Shown in pieces: positions 17,526-26,352 of a DNA stretch of 64,000 bases. Numbering within the stretch: the first letter of the stretch is position 1; each line of letters begins with the position of its first letter. The DNA comes from Salsipaludibacter sp963735045. GTDB lineage: Bacteria; Actinomycetota; Nitriliruptoria; Nitriliruptorales; Nitriliruptoraceae. The notes under the pieces are model-generated. The model was not told where the DNA came from. It did not search any database and saw only the letters and a list, made by a program, of their open reading frames with translations. Where the stretch lies: NCBI GenBank assembly GCA_963735045.1, contig CAVTIZ010000003.1, forward strand, positions 1,674,001 through 1,738,000, given 5' to 3'. Made by a program: the position numbers and the translations under genes.

Positions 17526-18176
17526 TCACGCGGTCGCGGCCACGGCGTCGTCCAGCACGTCGCGGGTCACGACCTCCACGACCAGGTGGGCGGCCGCGAG
17601 GTCGGTCGGCGGACCGCTGGGGCGGCCGACGACCCTCAGTCCGGCGTCCCGGGCCGACGCGACGCCGGTCGCGGTGTCCTCGACGGCCACGGTCCGCCCC
17701 GGTGGGGTGCCCAGCAGTCCGACGGCGCGGCGGTAGGGCTCCGGGTCCGGCTTGTGGTTGGTGACGTCGGTGGCGCTGACCGTGGCGGCGAAGGCCCCGG
17801 TCAGGGCCGGAACCGCCGCCAGGACCCGGTCGAGGTGACCACGCCCCGACGACGTGCAGACCGCGACCGGCACACCCTCCTCGCGCAGCCCGGCCAGGAC
17901 CGCGATCGTGTCGTCGAAGGTGTCCACCCCGGCCGCGAAGGCGGCCTCCCAGGCCTGCGACGACTGCGCGCGGTACTCGGCCTCGGCCACGCCGAAGCGC
18001 TCCTGCATCCACGGCCCGGTGTGGGACCAGGCCTTGCCGCGCAGATCGTGGATCTCGTCGTCGGTGATGGTGTGGCCGAGCGCGGCCAGCGACGTGGTCA
18101 GGACGTGGTGGGCGATCGACTCGGTGTCGACGAGGGTCCCGTCGAGGTCGAACACCACACCGGCGAGCGTGGACAT
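17526..18176 (-). CDS. HAD-superfamily phosphatase (beta-phosphoglucomutase-like subclass)
   Basis: The protein has 216 residues. Motif I FDLDGTLVDTE carries the nucleophilic Asp, motif II is VCTSSG, motif III is the Lys in NHKPDPEPY, and motif IV is AVEDTATGV. The cap is the small helical type found in beta-PGM and phosphoglycolate phosphatases. It acts in the cytosol on a small phosphorylated metabolite that cannot be specified. It lies 50 bp downstream of glnA2 on the same strand. Confidence 0.85.
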   Translation of the reverse strand: MSTLAGVVFDLDGTLVDTESIAHHVLTTSLAALGHTITDDEIHDLRGKAWSHTGPWMQERFGVAEAEYRAQSSQAWEAAFAAGVDTFDDTIAVLAGLREEGVPVAVCTSSGRGHLDRVLAAVPALTGAFAATVSATDVTNHKPDPEPYRRAVGLLGTPPGRTVAVEDTATGVASARDAGLRVVGRPSGPPTDLAAAHLVVEVVTRDVLDDAVAATA

Positions 18177-18226
18177 GCCGGGCCTCGGTCGTGGGGTGCG
18201 GATGGGCGTCGCCGGGGACGGCCCGG

Positions 18227-19555
18227 CTACAGGATCGACAGGTACTTGTCGAGCTCGAAGCGACTGACGTAGCTGGTGTAGGACTGCCAGTCACGACGCT
18301 TGTTGGCCAGGAAGAACGAGAACAGCCGCTCCCCCAGCACGTCGGCGACCAGGTCGGACTGCTCCATGGCCGCGACGGCCGCACCAAGGTCGCTCGGCAG
18401 GCTCACGATGCCCGCGTCGTCGCGTGCCCGACTGCCCAGCTCGTAGGTGTTGTCGGAGCTCTGCGGCGGCAGCTCGTAGCCCTCCTCGATCCCGGTCAGG
18501 CCGGCGGCCAGCAGGACCGAGAAGGCGAGGTAGGGGTTGGTCGCCGGGTCCGGCGCCCGGTACTCGATGCGGGCCGCGGCGCCGTTGCGGGGCCGGGACC
18601 GCGGGATGCGCACCAGTGCGGAGCGGTTGGCCTGGCCCCACGACACGTTCACGGGCGCCTCGAACCCGGGCGTCAACCGCTTGTAGGAGTTGACCCACTG
18701 GTTGGTGACGGCCGTGAACTCCGGGGCGTGGGCCAGGATGCCGGCCGTGAAGGCGCGCGCGGTGTCCGACATGTTCAGCTCGTCGTCGGCGGGGTCGAAG
18801 AAGGCGTTGTCGTCCCCGTCGAACAGCGACAGGTGCAGGTGCATCGCCGAACCCCACTCGCCCTGCAGCGGTTTGGGCATGAACGTCGCGTAGATCCCCC
18901 GCTGGATCGCGACCTCCTTGACGATCAGCCGGAAGGTCATGATGTTGTCGGCCATGGTCAGCGCATCGGCGTCGCGCAGGTCGATCTCGTGCTGGCTGGG
19001 GCCGACCTCGTGGTGGGAGTACTCGACCGAGATGCCCATCTTCTCCAGCAGGTCGATGGCCTCGCGCCGGAAGTCCTGCTGGACGTCCAACGGGGTCATG
19101 TCGAAGTACGACCCGTTGTCCAGTGGGGTCGGCTCCTCGGGCGACGCGAACAGGTAGAACTCCATCTCCGGGTGGACGTAGAACGTGTAGCCCATCCGCG
19201 TGGCGCGTTGCAGCTGGCGCTTGAGCACCTGTCGGGGGTCGGCCTCGAAGGCCTCGCCGTCGGGCGTCACGACGTCGCAGAACATGCGGGCCACGCCCCG
19301 GGACTCGGGACGCCACGGCAGCACCTGGAACGTCGAGGCGTCCGGGGCCGCGATCATGTCGGCCTCCTGGACCCGCGCGAAGCCCTCGATGGCCGACCCG
19401 TCGAAGCCGATGCCCTCCTCGAAGGCGGTCTCGAGCTCGGCGGCGGTGATGGCCACCGACTTGAGGAAGCCCAGGACGTCGGTGAACCACAACCGGATGA
19501 ACCGGATGTCGCGCTCCTCGACGGTGCGCAGCACGTACTGCTGCTGCTTGTCCAC
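18227..19555 (-). CDS. glnA: Glutamine synthetase, GlnA2-type
   Basis: This 442-residue type I glutamine synthetase closely resembles mycobacterial GlnA2 (VLRTVEERDIRFIRLWFTDVLG, VAMFCDV-like region, HPEMEFYLF, GSAMHLHLSL, NQWVNSYKRL). It is the short alpha form, and the adenylylation-loop Tyr of the beta type is not apparent. It condenses glutamate and ammonium using ATP. GTG 19555 gives an N-terminus (VDKQQQYVLRT) matching the family; a longer in-frame extension is non-coding in composition. Amt lies upstream on the same strand but is separated by a strong terminator. Some GlnA2-like proteins may instead use polyamines. Confidence 0.93.
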   Translation of the reverse strand: MDKQQQYVLRTVEERDIRFIRLWFTDVLGFLKSVAITAAELETAFEEGIGFDGSAIEGFARVQEADMIAAPDASTFQVLPWRPESRGVARMFCDVVTPDGEAFEADPRQVLKRQLQRATRMGYTFYVHPEMEFYLFASPEEPTPLDNGSYFDMTPLDVQQDFRREAIDLLEKMGISVEYSHHEVGPSQHEIDLRDADALTMADNIMTFRLIVKEVAIQRGIYATFMPKPLQGEWGSAMHLHLSLFDGDDNAFFDPADDELNMSDTARAFTAGILAHAPEFTAVTNQWVNSYKRLTPGFEAPVNVSWGQANRSALVRIPRSRPRNGAAARIEYRAPDPATNPYLAFSVLLAAGLTGIEEGYELPPQSSDNTYELGSRARDDAGIVSLPSDLGAAVAAMEQSDLVADVLGERLFSFFLANKRRDWQSYTSYVSRFELDKYLSIL

Positions 19556-19886
19556 GCGTGGCCCCACTCTGCCCCCCGGGGAGGCGCTCGGTCGAACCGC
19601 CAGACTAGGACCCCCACCGGCCAACCGGCGACTCCGTGGCCGACGCGGCCCGATGAAGGCGTGCGTCGCCGCCTCGTCGTCACAGGGGTCCGACGGGGGG
19701 GTGTCGGCACCCGCGAGGGGGTCGGAGGCGGGGACGATTCGGGTCATGGCGGCCCTCCGGACGACGAGTTCATGGCCACGTCCTGGATCGGAGCGACGGC
19801 GGGGTTTGGGGGGTGGGGGGACGAACCGGACCACATGGAACGTCGGGCACCCCCGGAGGGGTGCCCGACGCGTTCATGGAGGCGTT
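19556..19886. other. Intergenic region between glnA2 and amt
   Basis: This 331-bp stretch has no convincing gene. It holds the amt terminator hairpin at 19841-19870 and presumably the glnA2 promoter. No GAAAC/GTTTC box array like those near amt and the ABC operon was seen here apart from a single isolated GTTTC at 19884. Confidence 0.6.
19841..19870 (-). terminator. Perfect 13-bp hairpin with UCCG tetraloop after amt
   Basis: CGTCGGGCACCCC pairs perfectly with its complement around a 4-nt loop. In the minus-strand transcript the loop is UCCG, a member of the very stable UNCG class. It starts 16 bp past the amt stop. There is no U-tract, as is common in actinobacteria. Confidence 0.8.
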
Positions 19887-21260
19887 TCAGGCAGGCGAGG
19901 ATTCCGTCGCGCCGACCGATGCCGCGTCGGCCTCCTCACGCTCTGCCAGCATCCGCGCGACGACTGGAATGTCGTCGGCGTAGCCCTCCACACCGTGCTC
20001 GTGCCAGTCCAGACCCTCGAGTTCGATCTGGCTGGACACGCGCAAGCCGAAGATCTTGTCAACCACGAAGAACAGGATCGAGGCGCAGACCGCGACGAAC
20101 GCGGTGATCGCCAGGACGCCGACCAGCTGGGTGCCGACCGAGAAGCCGGCCTCGCGACCGGCGGCGTAGAAGCCGACCGCGAGCGTGCCGATGGCGCCAC
20201 AGACCCCGTGGACCGAGACCGCGCCCACCGGGTCGTCGACCTTGATGCGCTCGATTCCGAGCGTGGAGAGGACGACGACGATGCCGCAGATCGCGCCGAC
20301 GACGAACGCGCCGACGGAGCCGGCGAGGTCCGGGCCGGCGGTGATGCCGACCAGGCCGGCCAGCACGCCGTTGCCGGCCATGATCGGGTCGGGCTTGCGG
20401 GAGATGATCCACGAGGTCGCGAAGGCGAGGCAGCCACCCGTGGCGCCGGCGAGCACCGTGGTGAACAACACGTGGCCGATGGCCCCGCCCTGGCCGGTCG
20501 CGGCCAGGGTCGAACCGCCGTTGAACCCGAACCAACCCAGCCACAGGATGAACACGCCGGTCAGCGCCAGCGGAACGGAGTGGCCCGGGATGGGGTTCTT
20601 GGAGCCGTCGGAGTTGTAGCGACCGATGCGGGGCCCAAGGATGGCGGCACCGACGAAGGCGGCGACACCACCGGTGAGGTGCACGATCGACGAGCCGGCG
20701 AAGTCGTAGTAGCCGAGCTCGCTCAACCAGCCCTCGCCGCTCCACTGCCAGTGGGACACCACCGGATAGATGAAGGCCGTGATCGCCAGCGAGACGAAGA
20801 GGTAGCCGACGAAGTTCATGCGTTCGGCGACGGCACCGGACACGATCGTGGCTGCGGTCGCGGCGAACACGAGCTGGAAGATGAACTGGACCCCGTCACC
20901 ACCCAGCACCGATGACGCCGCATCGGGCTCGAAGAAGAACCCGGAGGTCCCCAGCAACCCGCCCGTGCTCGTGCCGTAGGCGATGGCACCGCCGACGGCC
21001 CAGTAGGCCACGCCGCCGATCGCCATGTCCGCCAGGTTCTTGGCGCCGATGTTGGCCGAGTTCTTGGCGCGGGTCAGACCGGTCTCCACCAGGGTGAACC
21101 CGGCCTGCATGAAGAAGACGAGTGCGGCGGCCAGGCCGACCCACACCACGTCGAGGTCATAGGAAAGGGATTCGATGGTGGCGTCCTGTGCGGATGCCGG
21201 GCCCCCGAGTGCGAGGAGCAGCAGGACACCGCCTGCCACCCCCAAAGTCTTGCGCTTCAT
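19887..21260 (-). CDS. amt: Ammonium transporter Amt
   Basis: The protein has 457 residues: a cleavable-looking N-terminal signal (ends PASAQ), then about eleven transmembrane helices. Family hallmarks are present: the periplasmic-side FTLVETGLTRAKN helix, the first pore His in SSIVHLTGG, the second pore His in SVHGVCGAIG, and the C-terminal cytosolic tail (about 50 residues) expected to contact PII. It takes up ammonium under nitrogen limitation. ATG 21260 has GGAGCATTCC upstream. No glnK is adjacent, which differs from most amt loci. A GlnR-like site is upstream. Confidence 0.94.
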   Translation of the reverse strand: MKRKTLGVAGGVLLLLALGGPASAQDATIESLSYDLDVVWVGLAAALVFFMQAGFTLVETGLTRAKNSANIGAKNLADMAIGGVAYWAVGGAIAYGTSTGGLLGTSGFFFEPDAASSVLGGDGVQFIFQLVFAATAATIVSGAVAERMNFVGYLFVSLAITAFIYPVVSHWQWSGEGWLSELGYYDFAGSSIVHLTGGVAAFVGAAILGPRIGRYNSDGSKNPIPGHSVPLALTGVFILWLGWFGFNGGSTLAATGQGGAIGHVLFTTVLAGATGGCLAFATSWIISRKPDPIMAGNGVLAGLVGITAGPDLAGSVGAFVVGAICGIVVVLSTLGIERIKVDDPVGAVSVHGVCGAIGTLAVGFYAAGREAGFSVGTQLVGVLAITAFVAVCASILFFVVDKIFGLRVSSQIELEGLDWHEHGVEGYADDIPVVARMLAEREEADAASVGATESSPA

Positions 21261-21356
21261 GGAATGCTCCTGGATCGTTCGGTCGGTGGTCGGTCGGTCA
21301 CGGCCAGGCGACGCTGCCCCCGTTGCCGCTTGCAGGGGCAAGGATGCGAGGTCGCC

Positions 21357-21394
21357 GTTTCACCGGTGTGCGCGCAATGTTTCGGGCATGTTGC
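21357..21394 (-). promoter_or_regulatory. GlnR-like box array upstream of amt
   Basis: In amt orientation the site reads GCAAC-n6-GAAAC-n6-CGCAC-n6-GAAAC, with perfect 6-nt spacing and two perfect GAAAC half-sites, fitting the GlnR consensus form. It lies about 97-134 bp upstream of the amt start, the usual activation distance, in a local stretch that is more AT-rich than its surroundings. It might also affect nadE on the other side. Confidence 0.6.
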
Positions 21395-21558
21395 GTTTTG
21401 GTCGTGGCGCATCCGGCGCCGGGGCGGGATCGATCCAGCCGCTCGGGGCGGTGCCCGAGGCGTGACCCGGCGCGGCGTCGGCACGACGGGCCAGCAGCCG
21501 TCGGTCCGGTCCAGCACACTCGGCCACGACCTCCGTCTCCGAACCAGGCACCCTGCCC

Positions 21559-23313
21559 ATGACCCTGCGCATCGCCCTGGCCCAGGTCGCCACCCGCGTG
21601 GGCGACGTCGACCACAACACCCAGCTGGTGCTGGACGCGTGGGCCGCGGCCGCCGACCAGGGCGCCGACGTCGTGGTCTTCCCCGAACTGGCGATCACCG
21701 GGTACCCGCCGGAGGACCTGCTGCTCAAGCCGGAGTTCCTGGCCGCGACAGTTCGTGCCGGAACCCGCCTGGCCGCCGAGGGCCCGGCCGGGACGGTGGC
21801 CATCGTCGGGACCGTCGGGGAGGTCGGGGAGGCCGAGGCGATCGGCGACGGCGAGGCCGCGGACCCCGACAGCTGGGACGTGTCGGTGTCGGCGAGGCGG
21901 TTGCGCAACCGCGCGCTGGTCCTGGCCGACGGACGCCTCGTGGCGACCTACGACAAGTGGCGCCTGCCCAACTACGGGGTGTTCGACGAGGCCCGCTACT
22001 TCATCCCCGACGACGATCCGCTGGTGGTCACCGTGGCCGGGGTCCCGGTCGGCGTCACGGTGTGCGAGGACCTGTGGCACGACGCCGGGCCGGTGGCCCA
22101 GTCGGTCGACCGGGGCGCCGCCGTGGTGGTCAACCTCAACGCCTCCCCGTGGCATCGCGACAAGCGCGCCGGGCGTGAGGAGTGGGTGGTGCACCACGCG
22201 GCCGCCCGGTCGGTGCCCGTGGTGTACGTCAACTGCGTCGGGGGCCAGGACGACGTCGTGTTCGACGGCGACTCGATGGTGGCCGACGCGACCGGGGCGA
22301 TCATCGCCCGCGGCCCGCAGTTCCGTCCGGAGCTGCTGGTCGTGGACCTCGAGGTCGACCCCGTCGAGGTCCCGTCGATCGGTCTGCCCGGCGTCGGGGG
22401 GGATCGCGCACCGCTGCCCGACCGCACCGACGCCGACCGCATGGGCCCGGTCGAGGAGGTGTGGGAGGCGCTGGTGCTCGCCACCGGCGACTACTGCCGT
22501 CGCAACGGCTTCGACCGCGTCATCGTGTCGTTGTCGGGCGGGATCGATTCCGCCCTGACCGCCACGATCGCGGCCGATGCGCTGGGGCCCGACGCGGTCA
22601 TCGGGGTCCTGCAGCCGTCCCCCTACTCCAGTGGCCACTCGGTCGACGATGCGCGGGAACTGGCCGACCTGCAGGGGATGCGCGTCCACCTGGTCGACAT
22701 CCAGCCCGGCATGGAGGCGATGGACGCGATGCTGTCCGACGTCCTGCATGCGGAGGCCACGGGCGTCAGCGCCGACGACGACACCATCAGCGTCACCGAG
22801 GAGAACATCCAGTCCCGGTTGCGTGGGATGGTCACGATGGCGATCTCCAACGCCACCGGCGCGCTGGTGCTCACGACGGGCAACAAGTCCGAGTACGCCG
22901 TTGGCTACGCGACCCTGTACGGCGACATGGCCGGCGGGTTCGCGCCGCTCAAGGACGTCCCCAAGACGCTGGCGTTCGACCTCGCACGGTGGCGCAACAC
23001 CCGCAGCCCGGCGATCCCCGACAACACGATCACCAAGCCGCCGTCGGCCGAGCTGCGCCCGGACCAGCTCGACGAGGACTCGCTGCCGCCCTACCCGGTG
23101 CTCGACGACATCATCGCCGGCTACGTCGAGGACGACCTGGGCATCGCCGCGATCGCGGAGCGCGGACACGACCCGGACCTGGTGCGCGAGGTCGTGCGCA
23201 TGATCGACCGGGCCGAGTTCAAGCGACGCCAGGCCGCCCCCGGCCCCAAGGTCACCAAACGCGCGTTCGGCAAGGAGCGTCGCGTCCCCATCACCCACGG
23301 CTGGCGAGGCTGA
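21559..23313 (+). CDS. nadE: Glutamine-dependent NAD+ synthetase
   Basis: The protein has 584 residues. The N-terminal nitrilase-like glutaminase domain carries Glu43 (FPELAITG), Lys133 (YDKWRLPN) and Cys169 (VTVCEDLW). The C-terminal N-type ATP pyrophosphatase synthetase domain has the P-loop SLSGGIDSALT and the GNKSEYAVGYATLYGD region. It makes NAD+ from deamido-NAD using ammonia channelled from glutamine. The length and motifs are complete. It is divergent from amt, and linking glutamine use to the nitrogen locus is reasonable but not proven. Confidence 0.94.
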   Translation: MTLRIALAQVATRVGDVDHNTQLVLDAWAAAADQGADVVVFPELAITGYPPEDLLLKPEFLAATVRAGTRLAAEGPAGTVAIVGTVGEVGEAEAIGDGEAADPDSWDVSVSARRLRNRALVLADGRLVATYDKWRLPNYGVFDEARYFIPDDDPLVVTVAGVPVGVTVCEDLWHDAGPVAQSVDRGAAVVVNLNASPWHRDKRAGREEWVVHHAAARSVPVVYVNCVGGQDDVVFDGDSMVADATGAIIARGPQFRPELLVVDLEVDPVEVPSIGLPGVGGDRAPLPDRTDADRMGPVEEVWEALVLATGDYCRRNGFDRVIVSLSGGIDSALTATIAADALGPDAVIGVLQPSPYSSGHSVDDARELADLQGMRVHLVDIQPGMEAMDAMLSDVLHAEATGVSADDDTISVTEENIQSRLRGMVTMAISNATGALVLTTGNKSEYAVGYATLYGDMAGGFAPLKDVPKTLAFDLARWRNTRSPAIPDNTITKPPSAELRPDQLDEDSLPPYPVLDDIIAGYVEDDLGIAAIAERGHDPDLVREVVRMIDRAEFKRRQAAPGPKVTKRAFGKERRVPITHGWRG

Positions 23314-23323
23314 ACCAAGCCGG

Positions 23324-23403
23324 GGAGAACGAGCGCAGCGAGTTCTCCAACCTGACCGAGGAACGAGGTCAGGCACCATGGGTGGCGGGGCTGAGCGAAG
23401 CCC
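23324..23403 (+). terminator. Three consecutive hairpins after nadE
   Basis: Inverted repeats GGAGAAC/GTTCTCC (23324-23330, 23342-23348), CCTGACC/GGTCAGG (23351-23357, 23367-23373) and GGGCT/AGCCC (23388-23392, 23399-23403) follow each other directly after the nadE stop. Each loop carries a GAGC/GAGG-rich motif. The set likely forms a terminator. Confidence 0.5.
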
Positions 23404-23538
23404 AAAGTTGCCCGCGGCGGTCCGTCACCCGCGCCGACGGCGACGCGTCGGGTGGCGGTCGGGGTGGCCGCGGACCCCGTTGCCCACGGGCTACCGTGGC
23501 GGCCCGCCCATCCCACACACCGCCCGACTGGTCCATCC

Positions 23539-23796
23539 GTGCCCGACGCCGTGTCCGACGACGCCCGCCCGGCCCGCCGCGATTTCCGCATCCACACCCA
23601 GCAGCGTGGTGGCTACCAGGGCGCGGTCATGCACGACGTGCAGCTGATCCTGTCCGAGACCGGCGCGATGATCTGGGCCCAGACCTTCACCGACCCCGAG
23701 CAGGCGGGCGACTTCCTCGACCGCCTCGAGTCCGACCTCGACGAGCTCGACACGGTCGCCTTCCGCGAGCGCTACTCGGTGCCGTCCTCGATGTGA
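23539..23796 (+). CDS. Small hypothetical protein
   Basis: The 85-residue acidic protein is not recognised. It reads as a mixed alpha/beta unit with a conserved-looking strand pair (QGAVMHDVQLILSETGAMIWAQTFTD) and a C-terminal helix (QAGDFLDRLESDLDELD). GTG 23539 was chosen; GTG 23551 is the alternative. A TACCGT -10-like element lies about 45 bp upstream. Codon usage favours G/C at third positions like its neighbours, so it is probably real. Confidence 0.6.
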   Translation: MPDAVSDDARPARRDFRIHTQQRGGYQGAVMHDVQLILSETGAMIWAQTFTDPEQAGDFLDRLESDLDELDTVAFRERYSVPSSM

Positions 23797-23839
23797 CCGG
23801 GGCCGCCCGGGCCCGCGTCGGGACCCCCCGACCGCTGCG

Positions 23840-24604
23840 TCAGTCGCGTGGGCGCCGTCCGGCGCGACCACTCCCCCTGGCGAGGTGGGCATGCAGCGCG
23901 TCGGGATCACGTTCGATCCCGTCGATCAGCAGGCCGGCGTGGATCCGGTAGGCCCGGTTGATCCACAGCAGCACCGGCGTCACGTTCTCGATGTACTCGG
24001 AGTTGCGCAGCGGCCCGCAGTTGACCCCCCACATGCCCGCGATCCGCGAGGCCAGGTGGGCCACCCGGTGCACGGCCTCGGCGTCGTCACCACAGATCAG
24101 CACATGCGTGTCGATGGGCTCGTCGAGCCGCAGCAACCGGGTGCTGGACACGTCGTGGAACGCCGACACGACCCGGGCGTCGGGCAGCAGGTCCTGGCAC
24201 TGCTCGGCCGCCGACCCCTCCGGCACCGGCACGGCACGGGGTCCCAGGTCGTCGAAGGCCATCGGGTTGACGACGTTGCACACGACCTTGTCACCGATGG
24301 CGTCGACCAGGTCCGGCAGGCTGGTGGCCTGGGCGGCGTAGGGGACGGCCACGACGACGATCTCGGCGGCGGCCGCCACGTCCGCGTTGGTCCCCCCGTG
24401 CACGCTGCCCGACCCGTCCACGACCACGCTGGCCTCGTCCAGTCGCCGGCGGACGTCGGCGACCGCCTCGTCGGCACCGGCCCGGGTCCGCGACCCGATG
24501 CGGACCTCGTGGCCGGCGGCCGCCCATCGGGTTGCCAGGCCACGCCCCTGTGGTCCCGTGCCGCCGACGATCCCGAGCACCTCACGGAGGTCCGGACTGG
24601 TCAC
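23840..24604 (-). CDS. npdG: NADPH-dependent F420 reductase
   Basis: This 254-residue Rossmann protein has LGIVGGTGPQGRGLATRWAAAG and GSRTRAGADEAV (NADP phosphate pocket), VVVAVPYAAQATSLPDL, CNVVNPMAFDD and VVSAFHDVSS, all characteristic of F420:NADPH oxidoreductases. It transfers hydride between NADPH and coenzyme F420, so the organism should make F420. The GTG start at 24604 follows the ferritin-like gene by 21 bp on the same strand. Confidence 0.9.
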   Translation of the reverse strand: MTSPDLREVLGIVGGTGPQGRGLATRWAAAGHEVRIGSRTRAGADEAVADVRRRLDEASVVVDGSGSVHGGTNADVAAAAEIVVVAVPYAAQATSLPDLVDAIGDKVVCNVVNPMAFDDLGPRAVPVPEGSAAEQCQDLLPDARVVSAFHDVSSTRLLRLDEPIDTHVLICGDDAEAVHRVAHLASRIAGMWGVNCGPLRNSEYIENVTPVLLWINRAYRIHAGLLIDGIERDPDALHAHLARGSGRAGRRPRD

Positions 24605-24625
24605 GTCAGGCGCCCATCGGTCGGC

Positions 24626-25282
24626 TCACTCGGGGTCGTCGATGCCCAGCGCGGCCAGGCGCCGGTGGTGGTTGCCCATCACGTCGATCGCGAGCCGACG
24701 CACCTCGGCGGGGTCCGAGCCGGCCAGCAGGACCTCCAGCGCGTCGGAGTCGGTCACGACCCGCTGGTAGTTGGTCAGGGCCCGGCCCACGACCTCGGCC
24801 GACCGGGCCCGCACGCGCTCGACGTCCTCGTCGGTGTGCATGCCCCGCCGCAGTTCGGCGAGCGCGAACGCCGCGACGCGGTCGTCGCCTGCGGCCAGGT
24901 CCTCCGCCAGGCGCCGGGTCGACCCCTCCAGGTGGGGCGCCAGCATCCCCGCGAAGTCGTGGGCGATCGGCCACGCGAACGCCAGGTCGGTGCACACCTC
25001 CTCCCACGTGCCCGTGGCGAGGTCGCCGAAGAAGTCGTCGAAGGCCTGGCGCTGATGCTCCAGCACCGGTTCGGGCAGGTCGGTCAACGTGTCGAGGTGG
25101 TCGCGCCAGGAGCGCCACAGCTCGTGGGCGCGGGCGGTCCGTCGGGCCAGTTCCTCCGACGTGCGCACGTCCGGTGCCAGCGGGACGGCCGCCACGGCGG
25201 CGACCCACGCACGCAGCTGGCCGTAGGCCAGTGCGCCCACCAGTTGCGCGACGGCCAGCCGGGCGTCGTCGGGTCCGGCCAT
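24626..25282 (-). CDS. Ferritin-like / MiaE-like helical protein
   Basis: The 218-residue helical protein has the layout of actinobacterial MiaE-like ferritin-fold proteins (ALAYGQLRAW helix, ARAHELWRSW helix, long central helices, a late EVVGRALTNYQ helix). The metal-binding pattern is only partly kept: the first helix has Gln (YGQ) where di-iron relatives usually have Glu, while the EXXH-like His in RAHELW is present. It may therefore have lost or altered metal binding. It sits between an IclR regulator and F420 reductase in one minus-strand run. The start at 25282 leaves 13 bp after the IclR stop. Confidence 0.6.
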   Translation of the reverse strand: MAGPDDARLAVAQLVGALAYGQLRAWVAAVAAVPLAPDVRTSEELARRTARAHELWRSWRDHLDTLTDLPEPVLEHQRQAFDDFFGDLATGTWEEVCTDLAFAWPIAHDFAGMLAPHLEGSTRRLAEDLAAGDDRVAAFALAELRRGMHTDEDVERVRARSAEVVGRALTNYQRVVTDSDALEVLLAGSDPAEVRRLAIDVMGNHHRRLAALGIDDPE

Positions 25283-25295
25283 CAGCGGGCCGCCA

Positions 25296-26027
25296 TCAGG
25301 TGGTGGAGCGGCGGGGCCGCCAGCCGAGGCGCTCGGAGATGTCCCGGGCGGTCTGGAGCACCCGCAGCGCCACGGACTCGGGCTCGGGCAGCCGTGCGGT
25401 CGGCGCCACGATGCCCACCGCGGCCACGGCCTGGCGTCCATGGTTGAACACGGGTGCGGCGACCCCCGAGGCGCCGGCCTCCAGCTCGTCGCGGGTGTAG
25501 GCCACTCCCCGCTGGCGGACCGCCTGGAGTTCGGGGTCACCCGCGCCCTCGGGCAGGAACGCCAGCAGCGCGCGGCCGTGGGCCGACACGCCCAGGGGGT
25601 GGCGGTAGCCGACGCGGTAGTTGACCGACACGACCCGCTCGGCGGGTTCGACGACGTCCACGACCACCAGGTCGTCGCGGTCGCGAACGGCCAGGCACGC
25701 GGTCTCCCCGGTCTCCTCGGCGAGGCCCTTGAGCACCGGACCCGCGAGCCGCCGGACCTCCAGCCCCTGGGCGGCCCGGACACCGAGTTCCAGCACGGCC
25801 AGGCCGAGCCGGTACTTGCGCGTCTGGGGGTCGCGCGTGACGTAGCCCTCCTCGGTCAACGTCTCCAGCAACCGGTACAGCACGGCCCGGTCCAGGCCGG
25901 TGGTGTCGGCCAGCCCCGACACGGTGTCCCCGTCGTCGGCCTCGCCAAGGGCGCCCAGCAGCGCCAGCCCCCGCCCGAGCGTTCGAGATCCGGTCGAACG
26001 ACCCGAAGTGCCACCGGACTTGGCCAC
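25296..26027 (-). CDS. IclR-family transcriptional regulator
   Basis: The protein has 243 residues. The N-terminal winged helix (LGRGLALLGALGEAD through AVLYRLLETLTEEGYV) is followed by the IclR effector domain (VLELGVRAAQ, AHGRALLAF, GVAYTRDELEAGASGVAAPVF). The GTG start at 26027 has a perfect AGGAGGA ribosome-binding site. It probably controls the run IclR, ferritin-like, F420 reductase. The ligand is unknown. Confidence 0.88.
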   Translation of the reverse strand: MAKSGGTSGRSTGSRTLGRGLALLGALGEADDGDTVSGLADTTGLDRAVLYRLLETLTEEGYVTRDPQTRKYRLGLAVLELGVRAAQGLEVRRLAGPVLKGLAEETGETACLAVRDRDDLVVVDVVEPAERVVSVNYRVGYRHPLGVSAHGRALLAFLPEGAGDPELQAVRQRGVAYTRDELEAGASGVAAPVFNHGRQAVAAVGIVAPTARLPEPESVALRVLQTARDISERLGWRPRRSTT

Positions 26028-26352
26028 GCTGCTTCCTCCTGGAGACGCGGGTCGTGGTGGCGTCGGCGCCGCTCCCCCGGCAGACCGTGGCGACCCGGTG
26101 GTGACCGGTCGGCACGTCGCGTCGGGACCGTGCGCCGGCGTCGTGCCGTCGCCCCGACCGCCGAGTATGGCTGAGCGCACCCCGCACGGTCAAGCGGAGC
26201 CACTGAACAGTCGGCTCCCCGGACGGGCCGTGGCGTCGTCCAGCGGGGCGCAGGTGACCTGCGTGGCGACGCCGCAGGGCCACCCGGGACCACGGGGTGT
26301 GCTCGCTACGATCGACCGCCCATCGACGCTTCCCGCCCCATCGAGGCCAACC
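26028..26352. other. Intergenic region between divergent iclR and clpP
   Basis: The 325-bp divergent promoter region has no gene-like frame. A TACGAT -10-like hexamer (about 26309-26314) sits roughly 40 bp before the clpP start, and GAGG precedes the GTG. Nothing else recognisable was seen. Confidence 0.5.
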
